Position numbers and translations under genes: made by a program
Origin: BJ22 sp021298375
Lineage (GTDB): Bacteria; Planctomycetota; Planctomycetia; Pirellulales; Pirellulaceae
NCBI GenBank assembly: GCA_046343015.1
Contig: JBKDOL010000032.1
Span: 70,954-134,953, forward strand
Length of the DNA stretch: 64,000 bases
Direction of reading: 5' to 3'
The notes under the pieces: model-generated
What the model saw: the letters and a program-made list of their open reading frames with translations, nothing else
Told to the model about the DNA's origin: nothing
Databases searched by the model: none
In this document: piece after piece, positions 24,664 to 33,721 of the stretch
How positions within the stretch are numbered: position 1 is the first letter of the stretch
Layout: the number at the start of each line of letters is the position of its first letter

Positions 24664-25917
24664 ATGTCGCACGACAACGTCCTCGAAGTACGCAGCGTCT
24701 GGAAAAAATACTGCCGCCAGCTCAAGCGGGCGATGTGGTATGGCGTTTGCGATGTAGGACGGCAACTGACGGGCAAACGAAACAACGCAATACCTGCCGA
24801 GGCACTTCGCCCGGGCGAGTTTTATGCCGTGCGGAATGCCAGCTTCGACCTGCCGCGCGGACAATGCGTTGGCCTGATTGGGCCTAACGGTGCCGGCAAA
24901 AGCACGATGCTCAAGGTCATCAATGGCTTGATTCGTCCCGACTTCGGCGAGGTCCGGATTCGGGGCCGGGTGGGAGCCCTGATTGAACTGGGGACCGGCT
25001 TCAATCCGATTCTTTCCGGCCGCGAGAATGTGTACATCAACGCGGCGGTCCTCGGCTTGAAAAAGCGGGAAATCGATCGGGTCTACGACCAGATTGTCGA
25101 CTTCGCTGAGCTGGGTGATGTGATCAATGACCCGATTCGTACCTACAGCTCGGGCATGCGGGTCCGGTTGGGATTTTCGGTGGCCGCACATCTCCAACCC
25201 GACCTGCTGATCATGGATGAGGTCCTCGCCGTGGGTGACATCGGTTTCCGGATGAAATGCTTTCAGCATCTCAATCAGCTGACCGAAAAGGGAGTCTCGA
25301 TCATTCTCGTGACCCATGCGGTCGGAATGCTTCCCCGGGTGGCCTCGCGGGTAGTGGTTTTTGATCGCGGCAACATCGTGTTTGATGGCGATCTCGAACA
25401 AGGGATCTCCCTCTACGAGCAAAAACTTTCGGCCAAGATTGAGCAACGGGCGGAAAAGGTAAGCGTCAATTCTCAGACTGAAGGCGCTATCGAGACGGTT
25501 GAGACCTGTGATGAACATGGTCAGCCCAAATCGGATTTCCGCACGGGCGAGAAGCTCTGCCTGCGAATCGGGATTCGCTGCCGGGAAGCGATCCCCAAGG
25601 CGCGAATCAACGTCAGCCTTTCCTCGCCGACGACTGAGGTGATCACCACCACTGCTACCGTTCAGCAGGGGCTGCGGTTTGACCTGAATCCGGGGTTGCA
25701 CCAGTTTCTGCTTGAATTTGAGAACTTGCCGTTGCTCGTAGGAGCCTACTTTTTCAATCTTTCCCTGTTCGGGGAAGAGATGGACGACTTTCATCACCGC
25801 AGGATGGCGGTCGGGACCTTCCGGGTCGTCGGTGTCGATGCCGACAGCGGAAAATTGGGGAACACCGTCTCGGGGATAGTCCGGATTCCCAACCGATGGA
25901 AGAAACTGGAGGGATGA
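24664..25917 (+). CDS. ABC transporter ATP-binding protein, polysaccharide export (Wzt-like, extended C-terminus)
   Basis: This is the ATPase of the glycan exporter (417 residues). Walker A is GPNGAGKST (73-81), the signature is YSSGMRVRLGFSVA, and Walker B is DLLIMDEVLAVGD, followed by a switch His in LVTHAVGM. Residues from about 285 form a beta-rich domain resembling the carbohydrate-recognition domain of Wzt, which reads the nonreducing end of the finished glycan. This suggests that chain length or termination is checked before export. It pairs with the permease just upstream. Confidence 0.94.
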   Translation: MSHDNVLEVRSVWKKYCRQLKRAMWYGVCDVGRQLTGKRNNAIPAEALRPGEFYAVRNASFDLPRGQCVGLIGPNGAGKSTMLKVINGLIRPDFGEVRIRGRVGALIELGTGFNPILSGRENVYINAAVLGLKKREIDRVYDQIVDFAELGDVINDPIRTYSSGMRVRLGFSVAAHLQPDLLIMDEVLAVGDIGFRMKCFQHLNQLTEKGVSIILVTHAVGMLPRVASRVVVFDRGNIVFDGDLEQGISLYEQKLSAKIEQRAEKVSVNSQTEGAIETVETCDEHGQPKSDFRTGEKLCLRIGIRCREAIPKARINVSLSSPTTEVITTTATVQQGLRFDLNPGLHQFLLEFENLPLLVGAYFFNLSLFGEEMDDFHHRRMAVGTFRVVGVDADSGKLGNTVSGIVRIPNRWKKLEG

Positions 25918-26214
25918 GGCGGCGCTCTGCTCGGCCCCCGTTTGGAATCGGATCGGATGGGCCTCATCCGGACGGAGCCAGACCCTGACCAGCCCGGATT
26001 TAGCTAGCATTCTGCGGGCGTTTTCCGGAAAATGACCGAGAGTCGTCTACTCCCGACAGGCGGGATTTGCTACTGAACGTCGTGTCCGTCGGCGATTTTC
26101 CGCGCGGACAAGAGTTTCCCCAGCGAGTTGCCCAGTCCCGGTAGCTTGGGACAGCCCCAACCTGAGGAGAGTGTTCCGCTGGCAGTTCCAGCCACGCTCG
26201 CCTTGAGAATCGCG

Positions 26215-27744
26215 ATGCCCATTCATCGAGCTTATATCCTTTGCAATTTTGCCCGCTTCAGTCGGCTCTATACGAGCTGGCTGGATCGTTTGCCCGTGCC
26301 TTGGGAAATTGTGGAAGGAGTGGCGGCGGATTGGGAACCTCCGGCAGATGCGGGGATCGTGATCACGCACATGCATTACCGCTGGGAGGAGGTCCGAGCG
26401 ATTCGGCGGGTGACCGAGCAAAACCGGATTCCCGTTTTGATTCTGGCCGACGGCATCTTGGAGTATCGCAATCTGTATGAGCATCCGGACCTGGCGGATG
26501 GTTGCATCTTTCAGCCGGTGATGGGGCACAAGCTTGCTTGTATTGGGCGGGCTCAGGCTCGGGTCGTCGAGTCCTGGGGAAATGTCGGCAAGTGCGAGGT
26601 GGTTGGCTTGCCGCGGCTGGATTCACTGTTGACGGATCCTGCGCCGCCGATTCGGACAGAGGGCCCATTCCGGCTGTTGATTGCCACCGCCACGACACCT
26701 TTTTTTAATGCGCAGCAGCGCGAGGCGGTGGTGGAGTCGCTGCTGCATTTCAAACAGCGGCTCGAGGCGAATGGCCGGGTGAACGGCAGGCGGATGGAAG
26801 TGACCTGGCGTTTGACCGGTGGGTTGGAGCGCGACTTGGGCCTCGAAAAGGATTCCGAGTCGGTCGTCAGGCCGCCGCTCTCCGAGGCGATTGACCGGGC
26901 AGATGCGGTGATCACCACGCCTTCGACTCTGTATTTGGAGAGCGTATTGAAGCAGCGGCCGACGGCCATTCTCGACTTCTACAATTCACCAAATTTTGTC
27001 TCGGCCGCGTGGACCATCAATGCCCCGCGGCATTTCAATGCGATCTTGAGCGAGTTGGCGAATCCTCCCGCAGCCAAGATGCTGTTTCAAGAAACCGAAT
27101 TACACGACCAGTTGGCCTGTCAGTCGCCCGCCACTCCACGAATGATCGAATTAACACTCGCCTTGATGCGGGCTCGCGAGGACTCACTGCGGTCAGGAGA
27201 GTTACTGCAGTTGCCAAGGCGAATGCTGGCAGATCCGCTCCAGGGATTTGCGCCAGTAGAGCCGCGATTTGACTTGGCTCAACTGTTTCCCGGCAACGAG
27301 GTCTTTGGCGAGTCGGAACTGGAGCGGGTTCAGGTGGAACTCAATCTGGCCCGCGAGCGGTTGGGGAGTCTGCCTGGGGAGATGGAGGAACTCCGTCAGC
27401 GGACGCTGGAATTGAATGAGCAGAATCAGAAGCTGAATGGACGGGCGCGGGAGCAGCGGCAACGGTTTGAGAAATTGCGGGCCACCTACCTGCAACTCAA
27501 GGAGCGTTGGCAGCAGCGACGAAAGCCCTCCGGACCCGGTTCCGTTACGGCCCGCTCCGGCTTGGGGATGAAGTCGAAAGAGGGGGTGAACCTGCGGATC
27601 GAGCCTGACGAAGCGGCGGGTGCTCACGCCGGGCAACTGCCCGAGTCGGGGCCACGCGAAGCAGTCGTCGAGGCGTCCCGGCCAATTGCGGAACTCGACT
27701 CCCCCCTGCCCGAGTCTGCGGTTCCAGCTTCCGGTTCGACCTGA
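26215..27744 (+). CDS. Unrecognised GT-B-like protein with C-terminal coiled coil
   Basis: I do not recognise a named family for this 509-residue soluble protein. The N-terminal part (about 1-300) reads like a glycosyltransferase or glycerophosphotransferase-type GT-B fold. It has alternating beta/alpha patterns, a linker VVGLPRLDSLL before a second Rossmann-like half (FRLLIATATTPFF), and a late stretch ADAVITTPSTLYLESVL resembling donor-site motifs of CDP-glycerol-type enzymes. A coiled coil follows (about 375-460, RQRTLELNEQNQKLNGRARE), then a disordered tail. It lies between the exporter and a sulfotransferase gene. ATG 26215 is preferred to 26128, since the conserved-looking beta strand starts there and a GAGAA-like site precedes it. 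Confidence 0.6.
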   Translation: MPIHRAYILCNFARFSRLYTSWLDRLPVPWEIVEGVAADWEPPADAGIVITHMHYRWEEVRAIRRVTEQNRIPVLILADGILEYRNLYEHPDLADGCIFQPVMGHKLACIGRAQARVVESWGNVGKCEVVGLPRLDSLLTDPAPPIRTEGPFRLLIATATTPFFNAQQREAVVESLLHFKQRLEANGRVNGRRMEVTWRLTGGLERDLGLEKDSESVVRPPLSEAIDRADAVITTPSTLYLESVLKQRPTAILDFYNSPNFVSAAWTINAPRHFNAILSELANPPAAKMLFQETELHDQLACQSPATPRMIELTLALMRAREDSLRSGELLQLPRRMLADPLQGFAPVEPRFDLAQLFPGNEVFGESELERVQVELNLARERLGSLPGEMEELRQRTLELNEQNQKLNGRAREQRQRFEKLRATYLQLKERWQQRRKPSGPGSVTARSGLGMKSKEGVNLRIEPDEAAGAHAGQLPESGPREAVVEASRPIAELDSPLPESAVPASGST

Positions 27745-27806
27745 CGCCAGTTTGCGTGCGAAAAGTCTTGCGATTTTGAAATCTCAGTTCTGTCGATATT
27801 TGAATC

Positions 27807-28565
27807 ATGAAAACCTACGAACCTGACAAGCCGGTGATTTACACCCACATTCCCAAGTGTGCGGGGACGAGCATTGTGACGATGCTTCGCTCCTGGTTTG
27901 GAAATGCTTATCACAAACTGAATCAGGACGAGACCAAGGATATCCTCCTGCCCAAGATTGAGACGCAGGGGTCCGATGGGAAGTGGCTCCCGAGTGTGAA
28001 GTGCCTTCATGGCCATTTCAACCATGGTCGGGGTTACGGGTTGCCGTATTACTACCCGGAGATTGACCAGTACTTCACCATTCTGCGGGACCCATTTGAA
28101 CTCGTGGTTTCGATGTACTTTTTTGCCAAAGGCCGCAGCGCTCAGGGGAAATTCTGGTACCGGGGCGAGCAGGTCGACTTCCGCAACCAGTTCCCCTCTG
28201 TCGAGTATTACGTCCGTTCCTACCCCTATTGGCTGTTTAATCATCTTCCTCAGGACCTGACCCTCGACAATTATGAGGAATACTTGGAGCAGCGGTTCGT
28301 CTATATTGGAATAATTGAGGATCTGCAGACGTCCGTGGCAAATTTGGGAACGATCCTGGGGAAGCCCTATTTCGAATTGCCGCAATTGAATGTCTCGACT
28401 TACGACGAGAAAATTCCAACCTACCTGCGGGAGCAGTTTTACGATGATTATCCCCTGCTCAAGCGGGTTTACGACTTTGCTCTGCAGAATTATCGTCGAG
28501 GATTTGGAGAGCGCGATTCGGCGGGCTCCCGACAGGCAGGTGAGGTTGCCGTCAAGGCGGGTTGA
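27807..28565 (+). CDS. Sulfotransferase family protein
   Basis: The 252-residue cytoplasmic enzyme should transfer sulfate from PAPS to a glycan hydroxyl. The 5'-phosphosulfate-binding loop HIPKCAGTSIV (about 14-24) and the 3'-phosphate-binding stretch ILRDPFELVVSMYFF (about 92-106) are both clear. HGHFNHG between them fits the catalytic His region. Its place between exporter and glycosyltransferase genes suggests it modifies the exported polysaccharide before or during assembly. The acceptor is unknown. Confidence 0.87.
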   Translation: MKTYEPDKPVIYTHIPKCAGTSIVTMLRSWFGNAYHKLNQDETKDILLPKIETQGSDGKWLPSVKCLHGHFNHGRGYGLPYYYPEIDQYFTILRDPFELVVSMYFFAKGRSAQGKFWYRGEQVDFRNQFPSVEYYVRSYPYWLFNHLPQDLTLDNYEEYLEQRFVYIGIIEDLQTSVANLGTILGKPYFELPQLNVSTYDEKIPTYLREQFYDDYPLLKRVYDFALQNYRRGFGERDSAGSRQAGEVAVKAG

Positions 28566-28610
28566 GGCCTCGGTAAATGGCCGAGGGGTAGTCTCCGGCT
28601 CCTTGCGAAC

Positions 28611-29792
28611 TTGAAAGCAGTTTCTGTGAAGTTTGGCTTCTATTCATGCATGTCAGGCGTCCCTTGGGGTGGCAGTGAAGAGCTGTGGTGGCGGACCGCG
28701 CGCCGCATGCAGTCGTCGGGACATGAAATCTGCGTGAACTACAAGTGGTGGCCTGAGCCGGCGCGGCAACTGCAGGAGTTGGTGGCTACCGGCGGACAGG
28801 TCTGGTATCGGGAGGCTCCCCGGTCTTTTTGGGAGCGTCAGCGGGAGAGCGTCAAACGCTTTCTCCGTCCCAGCGAACGCAAGCGTGGAGGCTGGATCGA
28901 CCAAGCTCGTCCCGAGGCGGTCTTGATTACGCTCGGCTACCATCCTGACCGGATCCCGATCGCCGATGAATTGCATGAGCGGCGAATTCCCTACGCGATC
29001 AATGTGCAGGCCGCGAGTCATTTCTTTTTCATCCACAGCGACTGCGTGCCGGCCTACCGCCGCTGGTACCAAAACGCTGCGCGGGTGTTTTTCGTTTCCG
29101 CGGAGAACCAACACAAGCTCGAAACCAATCTCGCATTCAAGTTGGAAAATGCCGAGATCGTCGACAATCCGTTTAATGTCGATCCGAAACGGGTTGTTGG
29201 TTGGCCTGACTCGGATGATGTGTTCCGCCTCGCCTGCGTGGGACGAATTCATTTCCAGTCCAAAGGCCAGGATTTGATTCTCGACGCGCTGCGCCGCAAC
29301 TTCTGGCGGGACAAACCGATTGAGATTACTTTTTTTGGCAAAGACCAGGGTAACCAGCGGCAATTGGAAGACTTGATTCGCCTGTATGGGCTGGAGTCCC
29401 AAGTCCGAATCGCCGGTTTTGAAGCCGATGTCTCCGGGATTTGGGAAAGTCACCACGCCTTGCTCCTCCCCTCGCGCTACGAAGGCGCAGCATTGGTCGT
29501 CGTCGAGGCGATGCTCTCTAACCGAATTGTGATTGCAACTGACACGGGACGAAATTCAGAGCTGATCGATCACGGCCGGACCGGCTTCATTGCAGCCGGC
29601 GCGACGACCGATTTGGTCGACCAGGCGCTCCGCGAAGCTTGGCAAGCGCGCCAACAGTGGCGGGAAATGGGCCTGGAAGCCGGGCGTTCCATTCGTCAGC
29701 GGTATTCCGTCGATCCAATCGCCGATTACGCCCACAAGTTGCTGCAACTCGGGCAGCAACCGGCGCGGCAGCCCACTTCGGCTCAAATTTAG
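28611..29792 (+). CDS. Glycosyltransferase family 4 type
   Basis: This GT-B glycosyltransferase (393 residues) has the retaining-enzyme motif EX7E in SRYEGAALVVVEAM and the VGRIHFQSKGQDLIL hinge typical of GT4. The N-terminal half starts VKFGFYSCMSGVPWGGSEE with a Gly-rich acceptor loop. The start is uncertain: TTG 28611 gives the length stated and GTG 28626 is 15 nt downstream; neither has a strong ribosome site. It belongs to the glycan locus and probably adds one sugar of the repeat unit. Confidence 0.88.
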   Translation: MKAVSVKFGFYSCMSGVPWGGSEELWWRTARRMQSSGHEICVNYKWWPEPARQLQELVATGGQVWYREAPRSFWERQRESVKRFLRPSERKRGGWIDQARPEAVLITLGYHPDRIPIADELHERRIPYAINVQAASHFFFIHSDCVPAYRRWYQNAARVFFVSAENQHKLETNLAFKLENAEIVDNPFNVDPKRVVGWPDSDDVFRLACVGRIHFQSKGQDLILDALRRNFWRDKPIEITFFGKDQGNQRQLEDLIRLYGLESQVRIAGFEADVSGIWESHHALLLPSRYEGAALVVVEAMLSNRIVIATDTGRNSELIDHGRTGFIAAGATTDLVDQALREAWQARQQWREMGLEAGRSIRQRYSVDPIADYAHKLLQLGQQPARQPTSAQI

Positions 29793-29829
29793 TTCAACGT
29801 ATCCTCGCCCTGCCTTGGGCCCTACGCCC

Positions 29830-30768
29830 ATGATTCAAACCGTCGAGATTGCGATTTGTACCTGGAATCGCTCGGCCTCGCTGGCCCGGACCCTCGACTC
29901 GCTGCTGCACCTGAGAATTCCCCCGGGTCTCAACTGGCGGATTCTCGTCGTCGATAACGGCTCGACCGACGACACCGCGGACGTCCTCGATGCTTATGCC
30001 GAGCCCTTGCCACTGGTGCCGCTGACAGAGCCTCGTCAGGGACACACTCTCGCCCGCAACCGGGCCATAGCCGAGTCGCGAGCGGAGTTAATCCTCTGGA
30101 CTGACGACGATGTGCTGGTTGATAGCAACTGGTTGGAAGCTTACCTGGCGGCAGCCAATCAATGCCCTCAGATGGGGTTTTTCGGTGGCCGAATCGAACC
30201 CCATTTTCCGGCCGGCAGGCCGCGCTGGATAGCGGAGAATTGGAGCCAGGTGGCCGGTTGTTTCGCAACTCGCGATCTCGGCAGCACCGCACTTGAGTTG
30301 ACCACCGAACGCTTGCCATACGGAGCCAATTTCGCGGTGCGGGGGGACGTCCAGCGGGCCTTTCCTTTCAACCCGAATCTGGGAAGACGGGGACAGGCCG
30401 TCGTCGGCGAGGACGAACTCGATTTGCTCCGTCGGCTGCTGACCGCCGGCCAGCGAGGGCTCTGGGTCCCCGCCAGTTCGGTGCAACACGTGATTCCACC
30501 GGAGCGAGCCAGCACGCGGTATGTATTTGATTACTTTGTTGGCCAGGGAGCCATGCTGGTGAACAAGGGTCAGCCTTGGTCCCACTCGCGCTGGGCCTTG
30601 CGCCGGCAGTATCTCTGGCATCAGTTTGCTTCCGAAGTGGGGCAGTGGGTTCTCCCCTCGCCTGCCTGGTTTGCGCACCTGGCGCGGGCCGGGCTGGCCT
30701 TGGGCCAGTGGCAGGAACTTGTCGAACAGCAACGCCAATCGTCGACGGCTGGATCGGACCGAGTTTGA
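29830..30768 (+). CDS. Glycosyltransferase family 2
   Basis: A GT-A enzyme (312 residues) with the N-terminal nucleotide-sugar fold VEIAICTWNRSASLARTL and VVDNGSTDDTADVL. The metal-binding acidic cluster is WTDDDVLVD, and the likely catalytic-region acid lies in VVGEDELDLLRRL. ATG 29830 is chosen over a longer frame from 29590, because that extension overlaps the previous gene and lacks family character. It is the last rightward gene of the glycan locus; its stop codon abuts the stop of the opposing TPR gene with no spacer. Confidence 0.92.
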   Translation: MIQTVEIAICTWNRSASLARTLDSLLHLRIPPGLNWRILVVDNGSTDDTADVLDAYAEPLPLVPLTEPRQGHTLARNRAIAESRAELILWTDDDVLVDSNWLEAYLAAANQCPQMGFFGGRIEPHFPAGRPRWIAENWSQVAGCFATRDLGSTALELTTERLPYGANFAVRGDVQRAFPFNPNLGRRGQAVVGEDELDLLRRLLTAGQRGLWVPASSVQHVIPPERASTRYVFDYFVGQGAMLVNKGQPWSHSRWALRRQYLWHQFASEVGQWVLPSPAWFAHLARAGLALGQWQELVEQQRQSSTAGSDRV

Positions 30769-31089
30769 CTACTCGCCAAGTCTGCCCAAGTCAGCAAGCA
30801 GCTCGCTCATCTCGCCCGCCGCGTGAGCATCCCCTTGGGCTCGCGCTTGTTCGATTCCCTCTCGCAGGATGCCCCGGGCAGTTTCCGTTTCTCCCTGTTC
30901 GGCCAGCATCTGCCCATACATGAAAAAGGATGGAACATGAGGCGGCCGGACGGCGATCAGCTGCGCGAAATGCTCCGCTGCCCGATTGGTGTCGCCGAGG
31001 CTGCGATACTCCATCGCCAGGGCATAACGCAGGAACGTATCCTCGGGTGCGGCCTGGAGCATGTGCAGAATTTGGTCGAGTCGTGGCAT
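30769..31089 (-). CDS. Small TPR protein
   Basis: A 106-residue soluble protein with about two tetratricopeptide-like helical pairs (RYALAMEYRSLGDTNRAAEHF and SFFMYGQMLAEQGETETARGI). It is probably a protein-interaction module with no defined partner. ATG 31089 has GGAG 8 nt upstream and is preferred to 31119. The stop abuts the GT2 stop at 30768/30769. Confidence 0.75.
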   Translation of the reverse strand: MPRLDQILHMLQAAPEDTFLRYALAMEYRSLGDTNRAAEHFAQLIAVRPPHVPSFFMYGQMLAEQGETETARGILREGIEQARAQGDAHAAGEMSELLADLGRLGE

Positions 31090-31157
31090 GGGAATACTCC
31101 AGCAAAAAAGTGTCTTCAAGGTTAAGCGAAATTCAGTCCGGCGGCGAGCGGAACCGA

Positions 31158-31199
31158 TCGAGGATTGGCCTGTCGAGGATTGGCCTGTCGAGGATTGGC
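31158..31199. repeat. 15-bp tandem repeat, about 2.8 copies
   Basis: tcgaggattggcctg occurs twice in tandem and a third partial copy follows, in the gap between the TPR gene and the transglutaminase gene stop. Confidence 0.95.
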
Positions 31200-31240
31200 G
31201 GCGTGTCGCACCCGGCAGGTCTCTGCGCTTTGATTAGGTC

Positions 31241-33718
31241 TCAGGCTGACTGGGTTTTGAGCGCTGCGCCCGGCAAAGACAGTTGGGAGAGGATTGCCTC
31301 GACGGTTTCCAGTCCGCGCTCCAACGCCTGTAGCTCGCCAGCCGGTAGCGAATTGCCGCCGAAACGAACGGCATGAAAAGCCTGCTCGAACATCGGCAGC
31401 AAGTCGCTTACGGGCAACGTGGTCGCCGCGCTCCCCGCGGCCAGTCCGGTCGCGGCCAGTCCGAGCGGGGCGTTAGCCATGGCGACTTGGCATTCCCGGG
31501 CCGCCCGGTTGAGGAACTCCCGATGTGTTTCACCGATTTGACGACGCAGCCCCTGCCTGGCGAGCAACTCGGTCAAACGCTGGTAGAACGGCACGACGGG
31601 GCCGCTCTGACCGCCCTCCAGCAACCACTGGCCGAAGCGGGGCGAGATCATTCCCAAGGCTTTGCTCATCAGTCGTCGGAAGAGACCAGGCGGACGCGGC
31701 CCGCTCCGCTTTTTCTTGGGCTTCCGCAGCAGCGAGAGCAGGACGGAGGCAATTAAAACCATCAGAATCAGGCCGATCACAAGCAACCGCAGAGCAGGTG
31801 ACTGCTGGACACGGGCAAAGCCCAATTGCAGTGAATTGGAGAGCGAGTCCAAGCGGAGCATCGAGAGGATTCCTCCCGAAGAACTCCAGCTCTCTTGTGT
31901 ACCGGCGTCCATTCCGAGAACGTACTCCTGCCACATTGTGCGGGCCAGATCCAGAGCTTGGGCGCCATTCAAATTGGCGTTCCGCCGCAAATTGGAAGGC
32001 GGGGTTGGGTCGAGCGTCAACCATGCTCCACCGGGCCCTGCAGCTTCATCACGCAGCATTTCCTCCGTGCAGTGCTCGGGCGGAATGTAGGCCTCGACCC
32101 AGGCGTGGGCGTGTTCATTGGAAAACGTGTAGAAATTCGCCCAGGTGTTGTAGTTGCCTCCGCAGTAGCCGACGACAACCCGCGAGGGGATTCCCTGACT
32201 GCGGAGCATCAGCGTCAACGCGGAGGCATACATTTCGCAATGCCCCATCTTGTGGTTGGCGACAAAGTCCTCGATCGGATCGATCCCGGCTCGTCGTGGC
32301 ACCTGGGTAAAATCGGTCGTGTAGAGGTATTCCCGGGATTGAATGAAGTGCTGCTCCAGAGCCTTGGCCAATTCCAGCGGCCGCCCCTTCCCAACACCCC
32401 CGGCAATCTCGGAGGCAATCGAGACTATCCGGGGATACCGCGAGGGGTCCATCAAGAGCAGCCAGTTCCAGTCATTTGGATTGCCCGCGAGCGTTTGGGC
32501 TGACTTGGCAGTCGCTCCGGAAATGTATGGCCAGCTTTGTGCCAGTTCCCCGTTACCCATTCGTGGAACCCAGAGCTTGAACTTGAAGGGGCTCTGCTCA
32601 ATTCGTTGTACATCACGTTTGCGCGAGAGGGCTGAAAGCTCGAGACAGAAGTCCGTCTGGTCCGGCTCACCTCGCGGAATGAATGCTGGCAGGCAGCAGT
32701 AGAGCATCGGATCGTCGGTCGGCTCGATCGTATACTCGACTTCGATCCACGAGCGGCGTTTGTCAACCTTGGGAAGCAACTCGTAACCAAACCGATCGAG
32801 CCGGTCGTAGGGCGCCGACCACGTGGTGATTCCGTTTTCGATACTCCACTGTCCCAGTGCCAGGCCCCGCATGTATACCGGTTGGGCAAAATTCAGGGGC
32901 TCCTTGGAGTCCGGGTCGAGGAACTGGGCCCGGAAAATCTGTGTCGTGTCAAACTTCAGCAAACCGCGCGGGTCAAGTTCCATTTTCTTGGAGATGCCGG
33001 TAGCCGAGGCGTTCATGTACTTGGGGCCAAACCAAGCCGATTCATTGCGGGGAACGAGCACAAACAACACGCACGAGAACACGATCGAGATTAACGCCCA
33101 GCCCAACAGAAAACCAAGCATCCCAGGCATTTGCTGGACAACGCGCTCGGGAGGCATGAAACCAAGCTGGGGTACTCCCGATGAACCGCGGGCCGCCTTG
33201 GCGTTGACCTTCGATTTCAGTAATCCGGCCCCCGTTAAATTGGGCCCCGGAGTTGTTTCGGTCTCGAGATTAATCAGGAACAGCATCACGCCGGCGAGCG
33301 TCATGTAGCAGAGAAACATGAAGCCGCCCTCGAACTGCAGCGTGAAAATGGTCGCCACGACGACCTGCAGCAGGTTGAGCACCGCGAGTTGCCAATACTG
33401 GCGTGGATTTTTCTCCTGAAACAGCAGGATGGTTTGCAGATAAACCAGCAGGTTGGCAACGGCCACCAATTGGAGGCTGCTGTCTTGGCGAAAGAAATCT
33501 CGCATCGTCAAAACCAGAACGCCAATCGAAAGCAGGTTGGCCAGCCAGCGGGGCATCTGAACCCAGCCTAACCAATCGACCAGCAACCAGGCCAGCGTTG
33601 CTCCAGCAGCGCCGATTGCCGCCAATTGCCAACTCCCCTGACTGAATCCGAGCAGCGCGGCGCTGAGGTACACCAAGCCGAGAAACGTCAGTTCCAGAGC
33701 CCGTTTAAGCGTGATCAT
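31241..33718 (-). CDS. Membrane transglutaminase-like protein (TgpA/DUF3488 type)
   Basis: This is an inner-membrane protein of 825 residues. An N-terminal block of about six membrane segments (1-200, DUF3488/TgpA_N) is followed by an extracytoplasmic transglutaminase-core domain. Its triad is visible: Cys494 in MGHCEMYAS, His in NEHAHAWVEAY and Asp in LTLDPTPP. One further membrane segment (LLVIGLILMVLIASVLLSLL) and a cytoplasmic DUF4129-like tail end it. It starts 3 nt after the DUF58 stop, so the two form a tight operon. The usual MoxR ATPase of such operons is not adjacent. The natural substrate is unknown. Confidence 0.92.
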   Translation of the reverse strand: MITLKRALELTFLGLVYLSAALLGFSQGSWQLAAIGAAGATLAWLLVDWLGWVQMPRWLANLLSIGVLVLTMRDFFRQDSSLQLVAVANLLVYLQTILLFQEKNPRQYWQLAVLNLLQVVVATIFTLQFEGGFMFLCYMTLAGVMLFLINLETETTPGPNLTGAGLLKSKVNAKAARGSSGVPQLGFMPPERVVQQMPGMLGFLLGWALISIVFSCVLFVLVPRNESAWFGPKYMNASATGISKKMELDPRGLLKFDTTQIFRAQFLDPDSKEPLNFAQPVYMRGLALGQWSIENGITTWSAPYDRLDRFGYELLPKVDKRRSWIEVEYTIEPTDDPMLYCCLPAFIPRGEPDQTDFCLELSALSRKRDVQRIEQSPFKFKLWVPRMGNGELAQSWPYISGATAKSAQTLAGNPNDWNWLLLMDPSRYPRIVSIASEIAGGVGKGRPLELAKALEQHFIQSREYLYTTDFTQVPRRAGIDPIEDFVANHKMGHCEMYASALTLMLRSQGIPSRVVVGYCGGNYNTWANFYTFSNEHAHAWVEAYIPPEHCTEEMLRDEAAGPGGAWLTLDPTPPSNLRRNANLNGAQALDLARTMWQEYVLGMDAGTQESWSSSGGILSMLRLDSLSNSLQLGFARVQQSPALRLLVIGLILMVLIASVLLSLLRKPKKKRSGPRPPGLFRRLMSKALGMISPRFGQWLLEGGQSGPVVPFYQRLTELLARQGLRRQIGETHREFLNRAARECQVAMANAPLGLAATGLAAGSAATTLPVSDLLPMFEQAFHAVRFGGNSLPAGELQALERGLETVEAILSQLSLPGAALKTQSA

Positions 33719-33721
33719 AGG

